A stretch of 64,000 nucleotides of DNA from Xiphias gladius (Eukaryota; Chordata; Actinopteri; Istiophoriformes; Xiphiidae). Location of the stretch: NCBI RefSeq assembly GCF_016859285.1, contig NC_053408.1, positions 10,921,213 through 10,985,212 of the forward strand. The letters run 5' to 3'. The stretch's first letter is position 1. Each line of letters starts with the position of its first letter. Positions 35,601-50,600 of this stretch are shown here, in pieces. The translations under genes were made by a program, and so were the position numbers. The notes beneath the pieces are model-generated. The model was not told where the DNA came from. It saw only the letters and a list, made by a program, of their open reading frames with translations, and made no database searches.

Positions 35601-38600
35601 CATAAAAGTGAGGTCTGACTTGTAGAGTTTCTAGACACAAGGCAAAAAACATTTGTCAATGGAGTTTGCCTTATTCGGGCTGTTGCTCACCTTCTCTCTA
35701 TATCTCAGCCTCTCACCTCACTCTGCAGGTTGTAAGCCTTTTTGGCCCACTTGACTTTCATGTCATCGGGAAGCACCGTGTACTCATGAAGCCTCTTCCT
35801 GTAGTCCTGATCGCTGGCCAGGGCCTGGGCATTCCTCGCCGTCACCAGATGAATCATGTCTGGGGTGAGGTGGTACTGACCGCTGGCTGTCATTGCGTCC
35901 TTGCGGTATTCCTGGTCGCTAGCCAACCGGCCTGCCTGCCGGCAGTGCTGGAGGCGTGGGTCGTCCGAAACGCTTTTGATACCAATGTGTTTTCCTTTTT
36001 CCAGCAGGTGGTTGTGTTTGTAATTGTACTGCAAAGAGGCAGAAGTTAAAGCTGTAGGTAGTGTCAGTGTTAGACCAATTCAAAACACCACAGTAGAGGA
36101 ATACGCGACAAACAACATCTATACTTTCTGATGCAATCCTTTACAGTAGCCCTGCACATTTTTTAAACTCAGGGAGGTGTCGATTTTATTCTGTTTAAAA
36201 GGCTGTAGTTCGTTGTGGTGATTTATTATATTCTTATTTGTGTTCTTATATTATTCGTACATTGGTATATGCACTTGGTATTTGCATGCGGCCTCTCTTC
36301 AGGTGGATATTTTCAATGACTATTGATGTATATTCCTGTGTTCTTTCACTTCAGCAATAATGTTCTTTCTCTTGTAAAAACTTACATCACTGGCGATGCC
36401 TGTGGAGCTCTTGGCAGCCTGAAAGGGGATGTCCTGCATGGTGAGTTTGTAGCCCTGAGCCCTCAGGGTGTGCCAGGACTCTCTGTATTTGATCTGCGGC
36501 AGAGAGACAAAGAGCAAAATGATCATTAACCTCAAAAACAAACACACGCACACAATGTAGAAAAGGGAGTCACAGATGTTTACAGTATATTGTATGGTGC
36601 TCAGCAGGTCACAGGATCTAAGAGTACCTCGCTAAAGTTGGCCGCATTGATTTTTGCTTGTGTAATCTCTGGTCTCTCAGTTGTTACAGTGTAATTGTGC
36701 TGGTCATTCACCCCTTTCTCTTTGTACAAACGCTGGGAGAGAGGCGAAAACACATTTCATCATCATCATCATCATCATCAAGCCTTTCCAAATGTTCATG
36801 ATATTTAGTAAACACATAGAGGAATATGTACAACTTAACTAAGCAAATCAAAAACAACTGAATAGGAAATCTGGAGGAAGTTTACAAGAACAGAACTAAA
36901 AACAATAAGCTTATTGTCTCACTTCATTTGTGATCTGTCCACTGAATTTGGCATGGATGATATCTGGAGAGTCAGCGACAGAGGTGTGCTTGAAGTTGTA
37001 CGGCTGCTGACGGTACTTTTTCTGTTACAGAAGGAACATTGAAGTTAGTCCCTGTTATGTTTTTTTGTAGAACAAAGAGTAATTCAAATCATCACTTTGT
37101 AATCTGTACAAGGAAGTCCTCTTTCAAAATCAAGAAAAATGACAATGAGTACCAACGCACAATTAAATACTGTAGACAGGACTTTTGAAGATCTCGACCT
37201 ACATGTAGATATGGACAAAATATAGTGCTGTATGTGCACTAAAAAAATGATAAAAAAGGAAGAAAAACAAATGAAGAGGGCATCTCACATCACTGATGAG
37301 GTCTGTGGCCCTCTTGGAGCCTTCGATCTGCAGAGCCCCAGTGGCGATCCAGGCTGCACCACGCAGGTAGTTGAGGTCAGAGCGATACACTTTCTGTGAC
37401 AAACATAGACATCAAAAATGCACATTTATAAAAATACAAAAAATTCTTCAAACTTAACCTTCAGAAATCCAGGTGGGCTGCTTTCTTGTAAAGCGTTTCA
37501 GTAATAACGCTAAATAAATTCCTACTGTCTGCAGCAGCAAACTGTCCCTCTCACCTCGCTCTGCAGAGCGTACGCTCTCTTGGCCGACTGCAGTTTCATG
37601 TCGTCAGGCAGTGAGGTGTACTGATGCAGGGTGAGTCTGTAGTCCTGATCACTGACCAGCAACTGGGCCTTTTTGGCGTGGGCGACCTCCATCATGTCCA
37701 TGGGCAGGTGGAACTTCGAGAGCTCCTTCGCCGAATCCTGTTTGTACTTAATCTGGAGAGAGACAAACGGATAAAAGAAAGTCTTAGTTGTGTAGAATTT
37801 TCTAGCTGTTTTTATCAACTTAATTAGGGAAAAAAAGCACTCACGTCGCTCTGTAGCCTGCTGGCGTGGACCGAGTGAGCAATGTTCAAATCATCATGCA
37901 GTCCCTTCAGTCCGATCATCTTCCCTTTAGTCTTCTCAAATCCCTCTCTGTACTTTTGCTGAAATGGCACATCAGTGACACAAGTTGAGTAAAGTGAGCT
38001 GATTGAAAATTTGTGTAATATACGTGTAACATTTTCTGAGATCTTGTCAGTGTGTTGAACAGTCAATCCACCATTAAATAAAACAAGTGATCTGCTGTTA
38101 ACACCATCTTTAATTAGACAGAATCTAACCGTTATAGAAAGCTCTGTTCTTGGTGGAAAACCGCCGGGAAGTTTTAAACTGCACTTTTCCTCTCACAAAA
38201 TAATCAGCAGCTGTTGCAGATCACCATTTTTTAAGCCATGGAGAAAATGACGATCATTTATTGCAATCTTACATCACTGAGGATCTCTGCAGATGCCTTG
38301 GCAGACTGGAAGGGAATGGCATCCAGACGCAGCTTGTAACCACCATCACGTATCTTATTCCAAGATTCCTTGTAACGGCTCTGAAATTCACACAGCAGAT
38401 GTATAAACTCAGTTCCACACGGTAAACCTCACACAAAGGCAGCTGACGGGATGATTCCACTGTCTGCTCGATAGACGTGTGAGTTCTTGAGAATGCGGTT
38501 TTTACCTCACTGAGGTTCATGGCGTTGAGCTTGGCCTGCACCAACTCAGGCAGCTCTCCACTGAGTGTGTAGTTGTGCTTCATGTTTTCACCCTTCTCCC

Positions 38601-41600
38601 TGTACAACCTCTGTAAAGGAGAAAGCACAGCTACATTGATCATCCAGTTTACCGCAGATATTTGATCACGCTCGGGTGCTGTAACCCAGGCTGCATGAAA
38701 TTATGAGATCACAAGTATACTCAAGTAAGATTGGGGAAAATCATAACATTCAGCAGTGAAACAAATGCATGTTTGTATATCAGATTTACTGCATTGTTAG
38801 CTGCACATCGTGTCCATAAAATAAATGACTAAGAGCAGAAATGGCGGCTAAACGTACATCAACGGCCAGTTTGTTGCTGAGTTTGGCTTGGACCATCTCT
38901 GGAGTGTTTTCAACACTGGTAAACTTCAGAGCACTCACATCCTGACGGTACTTTTTCTGCAGACAAAAACACATGAAAGAACCAGAGTGATATGCATCGA
39001 GAGACTGTCATAGTGAGACGAAACCATGAAAAAACTAGGTGCACGTGCATTTGATGAGCAGTAGAGGGCACAACAATATCACAAACATCGGTCCTAGAAA
39101 ATACACTAGCATCAAAATAAAAAAACAAAAGGAAACTGGCTAGATTTAATGTAATTTTTGTTTTTTTGATATATAGATAGATACATACATACATAGATAT
39201 GTAGATACAAATATAGATAGAAGCCTGTTCAGGAGGAACTCGAGGCTCTGTTCTATTTATGTTCAGTCTGTCATTTTATGGTCTAATGTTGGTAACCCTG
39301 ACTGGAACAACCCTTTAAATAAGTGGCCTCTTATGAACAGTTTATGAATAGAGTCTGGTGTCGCCAGTCTGCGCTAGATACAGTGTGTCACAGAAATATC
39401 TTTATGTACCATTTGCTGGCATTTACCAAAAAAAAGTTTTTTTTATAGAAAGAGTCTATAGATAAGAAGGATATTTGATTTTAAAACATTAATACAAAAT
39501 TATTGCAAATACCAAATGGTACTGTGATAAAGTGGGAACAGGTTGGAGTACATGACAGGACAATATTTCACTATAGAGACTAAACTGTTGTACAGACAGA
39601 CCCTTAACAAATAAGAATCCAGGATCATCAGTTATCTGTGATGTCGAAGATAGGATGCTTCAAACTGTCTGATTTCTCCTTGATTTTTTCCCCTAAATCT
39701 GTTAAATATGAAAGTAATTCAAATTAACAAAGTCCATAATAGGTTAGGTTTCAGAGCGACACAGCCCCTGAGCCCAGTGTGGACATTGTGCACTAAGAAG
39801 ATCTGAGGATCAAGAGGCTTATTGGAAACTGGACACTTGACATTAATGGAGATGCCTCACAGCTTTCCCGCTGAAGGTCTGGATGGCACAAATGACACAC
39901 GCCAATGCATCCTCACCTATGTACCTTTCCAAAAAACTGCACTGTAATATTTCAGGGAAAGCAGAGAAAGCAGAGAAAGAAACCAGGAAAGAAACCAGGG
40001 AAAAGGGACAAACTGTCAAAAATAAAACTGAGTCCTAATTAGTGGAGCGGAATCTTTGTGATGCGCAATAGCTTCAGTAACTATCATCAGCCTGGTCTCT
40101 TGCTATAGCTGGGGTGTCGTCCACATACTTAACCCAGTTTCTACAGAACAGGAATGATCTGCAGGTCTTTAAATACATTCTGACCTAAGCCGTAAACCTA
40201 GATATGTGCCTTCCAGTCACAGGTTACACAATTGTGCTTATCACTTTCTCATGCTGTCTGTGCCAATTTACCTACATAGTTCTCTTAGTTATTTGTAACA
40301 TTTAAGAGCGGTTAATCATACACTGCATGATCATTTAAATTACGTTTGGTCCCTCAGTATAATTACCATAGATGAGGGAAATGTTAATGAAGGTCAAGGG
40401 CTGAAACACTTTGATTTTTTTGTGTGTTACTGCGGGGTTAGCATTTAACCACATAAGTGGTGAAATTACTCTCTTTTATCAAATATTACCCAGAATTACG
40501 TCCCTTAACTTGCAGCCGATTTCAGCGATGCATTCTGGGTCACAGGGTTAGAAGTTACCTCGCTGACGAGTTCTCCAGCCTTCTTCGCCTGCTGGACGTC
40601 CAGAGACTTTGAGGCCTCCCAGCCAACGCCCTTCATCCAGTTCAGATCTGACCTGTACTGTTTCTAAAGACACGCACATTCACACACGCAATTCAATTTC
40701 AAATTGACAAATTCTACAGAACTTGTGGCTGATGAATCGTTTTCCCATAAAACAGGTTGTTATTTGAATGTCAAAAGAAGAGACTCACATCGCTCTGCAG
40801 TCCATAGGCCTTCTTAGCCCAGGCAACATTCATGTCAGTGGGCAGCGTAGTGTACTCATGGAGGAATGTCCTGTATTTGGTCTCCGTTGCCAGGTCTTGA
40901 GCCTTCTTGGCATGGCTGATGTTCAGCATATCCAGAGAAACACTGGATGGCAAGAATAATTTCATCAAGTAAATGAGGAGTTTTGTATCCAAAATCACAC
41001 AAGTTTTAAGGGAAATTCTGCTGAATCAGAGCTCTTTGATTACTGGGGTCGCTTCATCTTACTGAAGCGCTTCATCTTGCTTTGGACTTTATCAGGACAA
41101 TGGCCCGTGTGGTTTGTGCTGGTAAAGTCAGTGCCTTTGTAACCTTTTCATAAAAAGCGTGTTCGTTCAAAATGATTGCTGGCATGAAAGCAAAGCAGGT
41201 CGCTGGCCACAATGTCAGCAATGTTCAATGCTGAGGAGTCTGCCAATAATGCAGATATAACCTTTAGAATGTAACTGTCTGTGATTTAAGAAGATACCTA
41301 CGATTTTCAGTCAGTATAGGCCCCTTAAATTGATGTTGAATGTTGAAGTAAAACCCTTTGCCCCTTTTAAACAATACACACGGTGTTCCCCTCTGAGGCA
41401 AACACTTCTTTCAACCGAGGTCGAGAAAACTTACAGCAGAGATGGAAAATGAAGTCTTACTGATCTGTCTAATTACCAATCCATTCAACTAAGTGGACTT
41501 TACGCGATCTTTTACTAATTCACTGAGGCGGACAATGTGATGAAGACAAAGGTTCACTTCTTCACACTGTTGTCTGCTTTGACGTTAAACCGGCTTTAAA

Positions 41601-44600
41601 TCAGAGTTTCAATGATCGAGAGCACTGCTATTTATCTTACAAGCTAGTTAAGTATGTTTAACTTCATTCACCTGGTGTGTCAGGTGTGAAACTGACGGAA
41701 TCAGATGAATTTGGGTGTGAGCGATGCAGATTAGAGACGAGAGCTGTCTCTAAGTCACCTGTATTTGGTCTTTGTGTCCTCGTAGTTCTTCTTGTAGTGG
41801 CGGCCACTCTGTAGTTTGGTGGCCAGAGCAGAGTGGGCCATCTGAGAGTCGTCACTGACTGACTTAATACCAATCACCTTGCCTTTGTTTTTCTCATACT
41901 TCTCCTTGTATTTGACCTGCAAGTGGACAAGACATTAAAGGCGTTACCAAAAAGCCAGTATACCAATTTGCCTGAAATTATCAGATAATAACAATTTTTT
42001 TTCTTCTTTGGTTAAGTACTAAACTGAAAAATATTCAAGTTTAAAAGTGAAGTATAAAATACATTATTGCATTAAAAAAAATACTCATCTCTTCAAGCCA
42101 ATCTTAAAGATACAGACTATTTTTAGAATAACTCACATCACTGGCCAGGTCCCTCTTAGCTTTGGCAGTGAGTATAGAGAGAGAGTCCAAACGCAGCTCA
42201 AAGCCCTTTTCCCTCTGCTTCTCCCAGTTGCTCTTATACACTTTCTGGAAAAACATTAACATTGGAGTCACACCTAACACGCGCAGTATGCAAAGAGAAA
42301 GGTCAGAAGACTTATTCCAGAAATACTTTTTTTTTACACGTACTGTAACTTTTGCTGCAAAGATACAGGACATGGCAATGCAAAGCACTTGTCTGAAAAC
42401 AGAATGTAACATTCCATGGTTGCTCTTTACTGTATCTGTAAATGAACTGATTTCCTCTGCTTTTTGGCCACATGCAAGGCAGATTGGCCATGAATAACGT
42501 TTTTGTGTCAAACACTGTGTGGATGTAATGCCAGTTAAACTTCTAAACAGTTCAAGTACATTATCTCAGTTAGGATTTGGTTGATTTTCAGTACTAATCT
42601 AATTTCCTTCATTTCTAATTAATGGACTAAGTCCTTGGTTAATCAACTTTATTTTGTGACATATGGAAACACTAAATAATTTAAGAATCCTGAGTTGAAA
42701 TTTGTACTGGGTTTGAAATGATTCATCTTTCTGAAGATAGCAGCCATTTGAACAAGTAGTCAGGTCGCAGTATCCGAACTGTACAATACTTTACTGTATG
42801 AGTACATCACCATGGAAACTTCTTCCTCAGTATTAGTTGCTGACCTTCCACAATTAAAGTGAAGGGGCATGACTCCAAGAAACAAGGCTGCTACTGTACT
42901 GTATGTTCCGTATATTATCAACCTAGGGTGCAAATGAAAGGGAGCCTCACAGTAGTTAAGACACACTGATCAAAAACCCTTATTGCACTTTCTTAGTAGA
43001 CAAATTCACAACAGTAAACAATTTTTATGACAGTATTGGACCAAACACTGCGTCCTCGATGATCTCATATCATCATCAGAAAAGAGAAAACAGAATATTA
43101 TAGTTCAACAGGTTAGCAGCTAACAACTGTACCTACTGCGAATGAAGCAGAACACAACTCTGATGTCCAGCAAGTGTTTTAAGTAAGTCACTAAGTGAGG
43201 TATATACCAGGGCTGCTCAAAATGGAGGAAAATACGCAACGCGTTTGTATATATTTTGGTGTTTTGTGTCCATGGATCAGTTTAAAATGTTGCAGAAGAA
43301 TGGACTTCACAGTTCGACAGCACGGCAAAGTGGAGTAGAAGCTACCTGCTGTAACTATCTGGGAGGTTCATATTCTTGTAATTATACAAAATATTATACA
43401 TTATGAAGCTCTTGTATATGCCACTGTTGTTATATAACATGCATTGCAATGGCATTCACTGAACTTACCCCACTGAGAAGCTCAGCATTAGCCTTTGCTT
43501 GTCTGAAAAGAGGGTCATCCTTTGTCATGGTGTACTGGTGCATTATCTGCTCTATGTTTGCTTTGTACACCAGCTGAGAAATCAGAAGCAGATAAGACAT
43601 ATGTTGTGAGAGTGCACCGTAATTAGACGAACGCGATTACAGCTTTAAAGTCAAGACCTTACGTCGCTCTGCAGTTCCTGGCTCTTCTTGGCATGTTTGA
43701 TGGAGAGATCATCCGCCACCTGGGTGAACTTGATGCTGTCTGCCTTCTGACGGTATTTAGTCTGAAGGAGGAAAGACAGTAGATACAGTAGATAAATAGT
43801 GTGCCAAATGCAGTGTTAAGTTCACTTACTAACTAAAATATGTATCCGAAATAATAATTGTACTGACATCACTAAGCTGCTCTCCAGCTTTTTTGGCCTG
43901 GGCTATGTTCAGACATCCTTCAGCCTCCCAGCCCACCCCTTTCATCCAGTTCAGGTCTGAACGATACTTGTTCTGTGGAGCAAAGGACAAAAAGTGTCAT
44001 TAACCTGGCAAAATTCATTTGTGTGGCCATTTACCATTTAAATAAGAGACCAGGGATCATCCCTTCCTCCTGTCTCTCACCTCACTTTGCAGGGAATAAG
44101 CCTTTTTGGCCTGCTGGACCTTGATGTCATCCGGCATGACGGTGTAGTCGTGGAGCTTTGTGCGATATTCCAGGTCACTGGCTAGAGCTTGAGCCTTCTT
44201 GGCGTGGCTCAGGTTGATCATGTCCATAGGAAGGGTGTATTGGGCCTGGCTCTCCTTGGAGCCCTTCTTGTACTCAATCTGAAGTGGCGACGATAAAAAA
44301 ACGTTCATAAAAAGTTGTATGTAAGTGTCTTATTTGAGTCAGACAAATGGTGATCTGCTGGCATTAGGTGTTACAGTATATACAGTATGTAAAAAGATGC
44401 ATTTTGATGCCTGTAATCACCGATCAAAAGAACTTACATCGCTGCTCATCTTGGCCACTTGAAGAGAGTGCAGAGTCTTGGAGTCGCTCATGTTGACGCC
44501 CACTGCCTTTTCCTTGTTTTTCATGTAGATCTCTTTGTATTTAATCTGAAACACATGCCCGTCTGCCTAAATTTCATTTGCCAGCTATTACATCTAATTA

Positions 44601-47600
44601 AACCCACTTAGGTTTTTACTCAGCCGTCAGCTCTGCCCCCCTCAGATTATATCTCCCTGTATCGGAGAAGAGTGCGTGTTTGCTTACATCACTGGCGAGG
44701 TCTCGGGATGCTTTGGCTGCTTTGACACTCAGTACGTCCACGCCGATGTCGCAGGCTTTAGACTTGGTCTTTTCCCACTCCTCTTTATATTTAATCTGAA
44801 GTGACGAATATGGATCGTCAAAACACAACTTCATGAATGAGAAGTAATTTTCTGTGACCATGTGAATTAGTTTTGAAGTGTGTATGAACGCAGGCTTACG
44901 CATGCATGTGTGACAAAGTGTCTGTGCGTTAACTTACGTCGCTGCACAAAGCAGCATTGGCTTTGGCATTTTTGATTTGGGGCAGATCCTGGGACAGTGT
45001 GTACTGGTGCTTTGTCTTTTCATAGCCTGCTTTGTAATTCAGCTAAAGGACACGTGAATTACAAATTAATCCACAGTCAAGTCAGCACTCGTAAGTACAG
45101 AGGGCAGCTGAAAGGTGCTGATAACGTTGGTTTTAAAGTGCTCATCATCAATCACTGGTAGTATACACTGTCATTACGCTATTTACTTACATTGCTGACG
45201 AGCTGAGCGTTTTTCCTTGCTAGAACAATCTCAGGCGTGTCTGCCACTGGACTGTACTTGACCTGGTCAATATGTTGCCTGTAGTTCTTCTGCAGTCATA
45301 TAATATAGAAAACACTTTTAATGGAAAAGAAATCTGTCATAAAAGATATTCCTCTCCCTGAGAAAAATGCATGTCGATTTTCTGCTGTTAAAATAACACA
45401 TAAGGTTTGGATTTCATTTGACAGAACTCACATCTTTCAGTGGGTCCAGTTTCCTTTGGCTTTGGTAACCGGGTGTGAGGGTGGCTGGGTAGTTGTATTC
45501 ACCCTGCTCCTGTTCACAGCCTTGTTTGTAAGCAATCTGAAATGTACAAGAAGTCTATGTCAGTGAAATCACCAGCACAACGGTTTATAGGTTGTTTTAC
45601 AAATCAGTCCTGTCAACCACTTGTTAAAGTAAACATCTATGCTATATAACAAATGCAATATTCCTAATCTCTTTTTTTATAATTCAGTGTTTATTGATTT
45701 TGTTAGGCAATCAGTTATTCATTCAGTGTGGCAAAAAAAACTCACATTGCCCTACTATTCCCAATTTCTATGTTTTCTGCCAGTGAAAGAGATGCCAGGT
45801 GACGTTCAGTGCCAATGTAGACATTTAATATGAAACCATGATAAGGTGGAGACAATTTGTGAAGTTTTTAAACATTCAAATTTTTATATTATTGCAAGTT
45901 AATGAAAAACAAGACTTACATCACTCGCCAGCTTCCTGGCTTTCATGGCATGCATGGTCTTTTTATCAATTCCAGAGTCTTCATAGTGGCCCTTCATATT
46001 GCTGGTGTACTTCTCTTTGTACTTGTTCTTTGAAAGATATAGCAAGATTAAGAAAAAATTACACCTGACATGTTGTTTTCGTGCTGCATAAATGTGAAAT
46101 AAATACGTGTCGTCATACTTACATCGCTGGTGAACTTGGCAACTTTAGCAGCATTTTGAAACTGTGGTGTCTCACAGAAATTGATGCTGTGACCTTTGGT
46201 GTTCTCCAAGTCCTTCTTATACTCCACCTTTTATAAAATAAGCAAAATTAAAGCAGTTGCTTTGTAACATTTTTCAGTGAAACCCCTTATTTTGTTGTTG
46301 AACAGCCAGAGCTGATCCCTTTTGGGACCGAGGTGCCAGCCATTCCGTTCCATCTTATGTGCTAAATAAACAGTAAAGTGCCTGCAACTAACCAGTCACC
46401 ATCATTGACACGCCATCATAACTGAAGAGTCACTGAGACAATCCTTTAATCTTACATATGCTTTGCTGATCTTAATAATGACAGCATGACACCATTTAAC
46501 TTGTCGGTCCCTGCCCGACTAAAATACTACACAGGGAGAATTGTGTCACCTTTAAACATTCAAGTAAAATAAGAACATTTTTCACAGAAAATTCAGAAAC
46601 TATTGTGGTATAATAATGTCTCAGTGGGTTTTTTAGTGGAAGGCAATATTCAGGATACATGCTAATATCTAACATTTTTATGTCGTATTCCCAAGGCTCA
46701 GAATAGTTGCACATGAGTGAATCACTGCTCCTGTACGAGGTAATTTTAGTTTGGAGGAACGTCCTGTGGCCTTGGAGGTAAGCTGTAACCTCACTGGACA
46801 AGCATGTCAGAGATGCTGAAAATGTATGTTGGATGGCTTCATGTCTGCTGGACACAGTATGCCCAAGGTTCCCAGCTCTTGAACACACACAAACACACAC
46901 ACACACACACACACACACTGAGGAGCAGGATTTGTATCTGGAAATGCTTTGTCATATACTTTAGAATAGATTTAACAAGTTTTATAAAAACCAGCTTCTT
47001 GGACTTCACAGAGAAAAGCTAGAAAGACAAAAAGGCAAATGTACTGAATATAGATCTGGTCTTTGCCTTGAGAGCCTGACAGTCACTGACAAACTCACCT
47101 CACTGACAAGCTTGTTGATCTTTCGGGCGTTCTTCAGAGCCAGATTGTCCTCGGACGTCAGACTATGGAAATGCGAGGTGCCTTTCATCTTCTTTATGTC
47201 CTTTCTGTATTTTAGCTGTAGGGGTTAAAAGATTTAGTGCATATACAATATACACATATACACACACACACAGAGAGTCTAATTTGGTCAGGGTGGAGAA
47301 TTTAAAGAATGATGACAGAGAGAGGCCTTCTCATTGTAGTCCTTCATCTATTCTGCCAAGTGATGACAAGGCCAGATGATGGATGAAGCTGTCACTTTTA
47401 CACTCTATACTCTGTAATGTTTTGACAGCATTTGCAACCCGTTCACATGGTTGCACAACTGATCCAGGTCTCATTTTTAAGATTTCAGACCTACCAAGCT
47501 TTGAACTTCTGCATGCTTTACACAACAACTAGTTACTTCTTCTAAAGGATCTATTGTATGTTTGTATGTCTGTAAAGTTTATACTCACATCACTTGCATT

Positions 47601-50600
47601 TTCCTGTGCCTTCTTTGCCAGGTGATAACCAGGAGTGATCATTGCAGGGAAGCTTCCTTTGCCTCGTTGCTGCTCATACTCTTCAGTATATGCAATCTGC
47701 AAACAGAGGAGCACTTACTTAATTCATTTCACATGTAATTCACAATATATAGTAAGTAATACAAGTTATTTGTAAAGCACTGTAAACTATTTTCCTTAGT
47801 GGATTGAAGTTAAATCCTATGGACTGAGGTGCCAGCTATGTAAATGCAACATACATAACTATAAAAATCTTAAAAATAAAGATCTGTCCAGGTGACCTAG
47901 TGTTCTAAGGTTTCACACCATGTAGCCTCTAAATTAAGTATCTGGATCTCTGCTGCATCCTCTTCTCTCTCTCTCTCTCTACAGTATATTTTCTGTAATT
48001 CACTGGCTACCAATGAATAAAAGGCAAAAACAGCAAACAAATTACTTTAAAGAAGATATCAAGATGAGGTTTCCTTTGTATTTTATTTAGTTTTGCAAGA
48101 GCTTTATAAATCTAAACTAATTAATAAAACAGTAAGAGTAACTTCCTTACCTGGCTGAAGTTCTCTCCATTTTCTCTGGCGTGAACTGCTTCAGTCATAG
48201 CAGCGTCAGCACTGACTTTACCCTTCATCTCCTGTTCATACATCTGACGATACTTTATCTGGTGCGGTATAAAAACAATTATCCGCTGTAAACCAATCAT
48301 CAGGGCTACGTAACAGTGTTTGAATGCATATGTGTGCATCTTTATTTTGCTACTCACGTCACTGGCCTGCTCAGTGGCCTTCTTTGACACCTTGTATCCA
48401 GGTGTAAGATGTGCAGGGAAACTTCCCTTACCTCTCTGCTGCTCATACTCCTCTGTATAGGCATACTGGAGGAAGAAAAACAATGATTCAGGCCCACAAC
48501 ACTACCTGTTTTTCAAGTTGACTGAGTTAAGTGAAAAAAGACCACGTTTCGTCTGGTTTCAGGTGAAATAAAATACAGTCAAATATCATAAATTCATCAC
48601 GATTGGCTTAATGGAAGGCTTACATCGCTAACAATTTGTCCTTGTTTCTTGGCCAGAAGCACCTCTGGGGGGTCAACAAATGTTGTGTACTTTGAAACTC
48701 TCTCCTCATGTCCTTTTTTATATTCCAGCTGCAGAGAAAGAAAATGCAAAGCTTGATGTGGCTCACCGGCCTCGTTACAAAGTCAAACCAACCACCGACA
48801 GAGAGACATATTCACCTAACTTCCACTTACATTACTGGCCAAGGTATTGGCATTCTTAGCAGCCTGGTAACCTGGTGTGATCATGGCAGGGAAGCTGCCT
48901 TTTCCTTTTGACTGCTCATACTCCTCCGTGTACTTCACCTGTCACCGAACAAAATCAGTCGAGACATTTGACCAGTACTGAGAGTCGTTTCCCGTATTCT
49001 GGCGAGTTTTCACCATTAAATGTGAATAATATAAAAACAGAATTGCCTCTATAACTATCAAATGAAAGACAATAACTGTAAACTATAAAGTTTATAAACA
49101 TGTTATATAAAACAACAAAAATCCACGTTGAGGGAACAAAAAGTGTACTCACATCACTGATGGCCTTCTGTGCCTGAGACATTGTTACTATCTCCTGGCT
49201 GGTCACCATGCCTGAATACCAGGTCTGCTGCTGTGAGAACTCAGACTGAGACTGAAAGGCCTGTTTGGATATTGAAATCATAGCTGATCATTTTCAGACA
49301 TTCACAGCACAGGTCATTCTGTACCTTTTCATGCAATGAGGGCCTTGTTGAATCAGCCACCCAACCCTCTCTACTTCCCCCCTGATTAACTTAGCCTCTA
49401 TCCAGTGATGGTGACACGAGCAAATAAACCTGTGTCTGCACAGCAGAGTTGTCAGGACAAAACTAACAACTGACCAAATTCAAATCCTATACAAATTAGA
49501 AGAGAGAGGGGAGAAGAGATTTTATGCATTAACATCTACCGTACAGCCTGCAAAAAGACTTTACTACTGTCCTCCACAACCACTGAAATCATACACTTTC
49601 TAACACTTCCAAATCAAATAAAATAAAATCTTAATTTTGATCATTGGTGTAATATCTGGGATCACTGCACACACTTACTTTACAATTTGCAAAGTTCAAG
49701 GGCACTAGGCACAAAAGGGTAGATGAGTAAAATTGTTTGCTTTATATACTAAAGATATGTAAAACAAAGGCGACTAACTACTTTTTATTATATTAGTGGA
49801 GATCAAGATTTGGGCTGGAACTCCCTTTAATTAGTGTTAAAGGCCAGTTGCTCTACCAGGCGCTCACCTGGCCGGCCGTCTGATTGGCTAGGAGAGCCTT
49901 CTCCAGCTCCGCGGACCTCATATCATAGTGGAAGGTGGACATAAAGCGCTCGCCATCTTCGCGATACTTCAGCTACAAGTGCACATAGACGACAAGCATT
50001 AAGCCAAAGCCAGCACACATTTGCACACGCGCACACTAGACATGTGTTTAGTAGCAGGATCCACTTTGGTGGTTGGACGCATTGAATCAACGAAAAATCT
50101 GACTGACTAATATTACCCGGGCTTCAGAGCCTCACTGTATTCTTATGTAGTCAGGTTGAAACCAGACAACCTGCAACTCCCATGCTTAATGATGAAGGGA
50201 TAATATTAGTGTGCTGTTATTAATAACTAAGATGTTCCAATCAAGATGAAGCTGGACCTGCCAGGAAAGATCCAGAATGGAGCACCAAGTGATGAAACTC
50301 TGAGCTGTTTGCTAATGATCCTTAAGCTCTTGAAGTGTTCAAAACTAATATTAGAATAGCTGTATTGCAGGGGATCAGAGACAGCACTGATGAGTGACTT
50401 CTCTGGAGCATCATTGCTAAGGGGCTAACAATAAACATGTGGCACGACCCTCTACCAAAACGTACAGTGTGTTAAAATTTTCCACCTGAGTCAAATTTTA
50501 GAATCTCGGTGAAAGAAAGTCATTATCACGAAACAAAAATAATGAAAACAAAACCACTGTCTGTTGACAAAAGGAATATTTTTTACAAGTGTAGTGGGAC

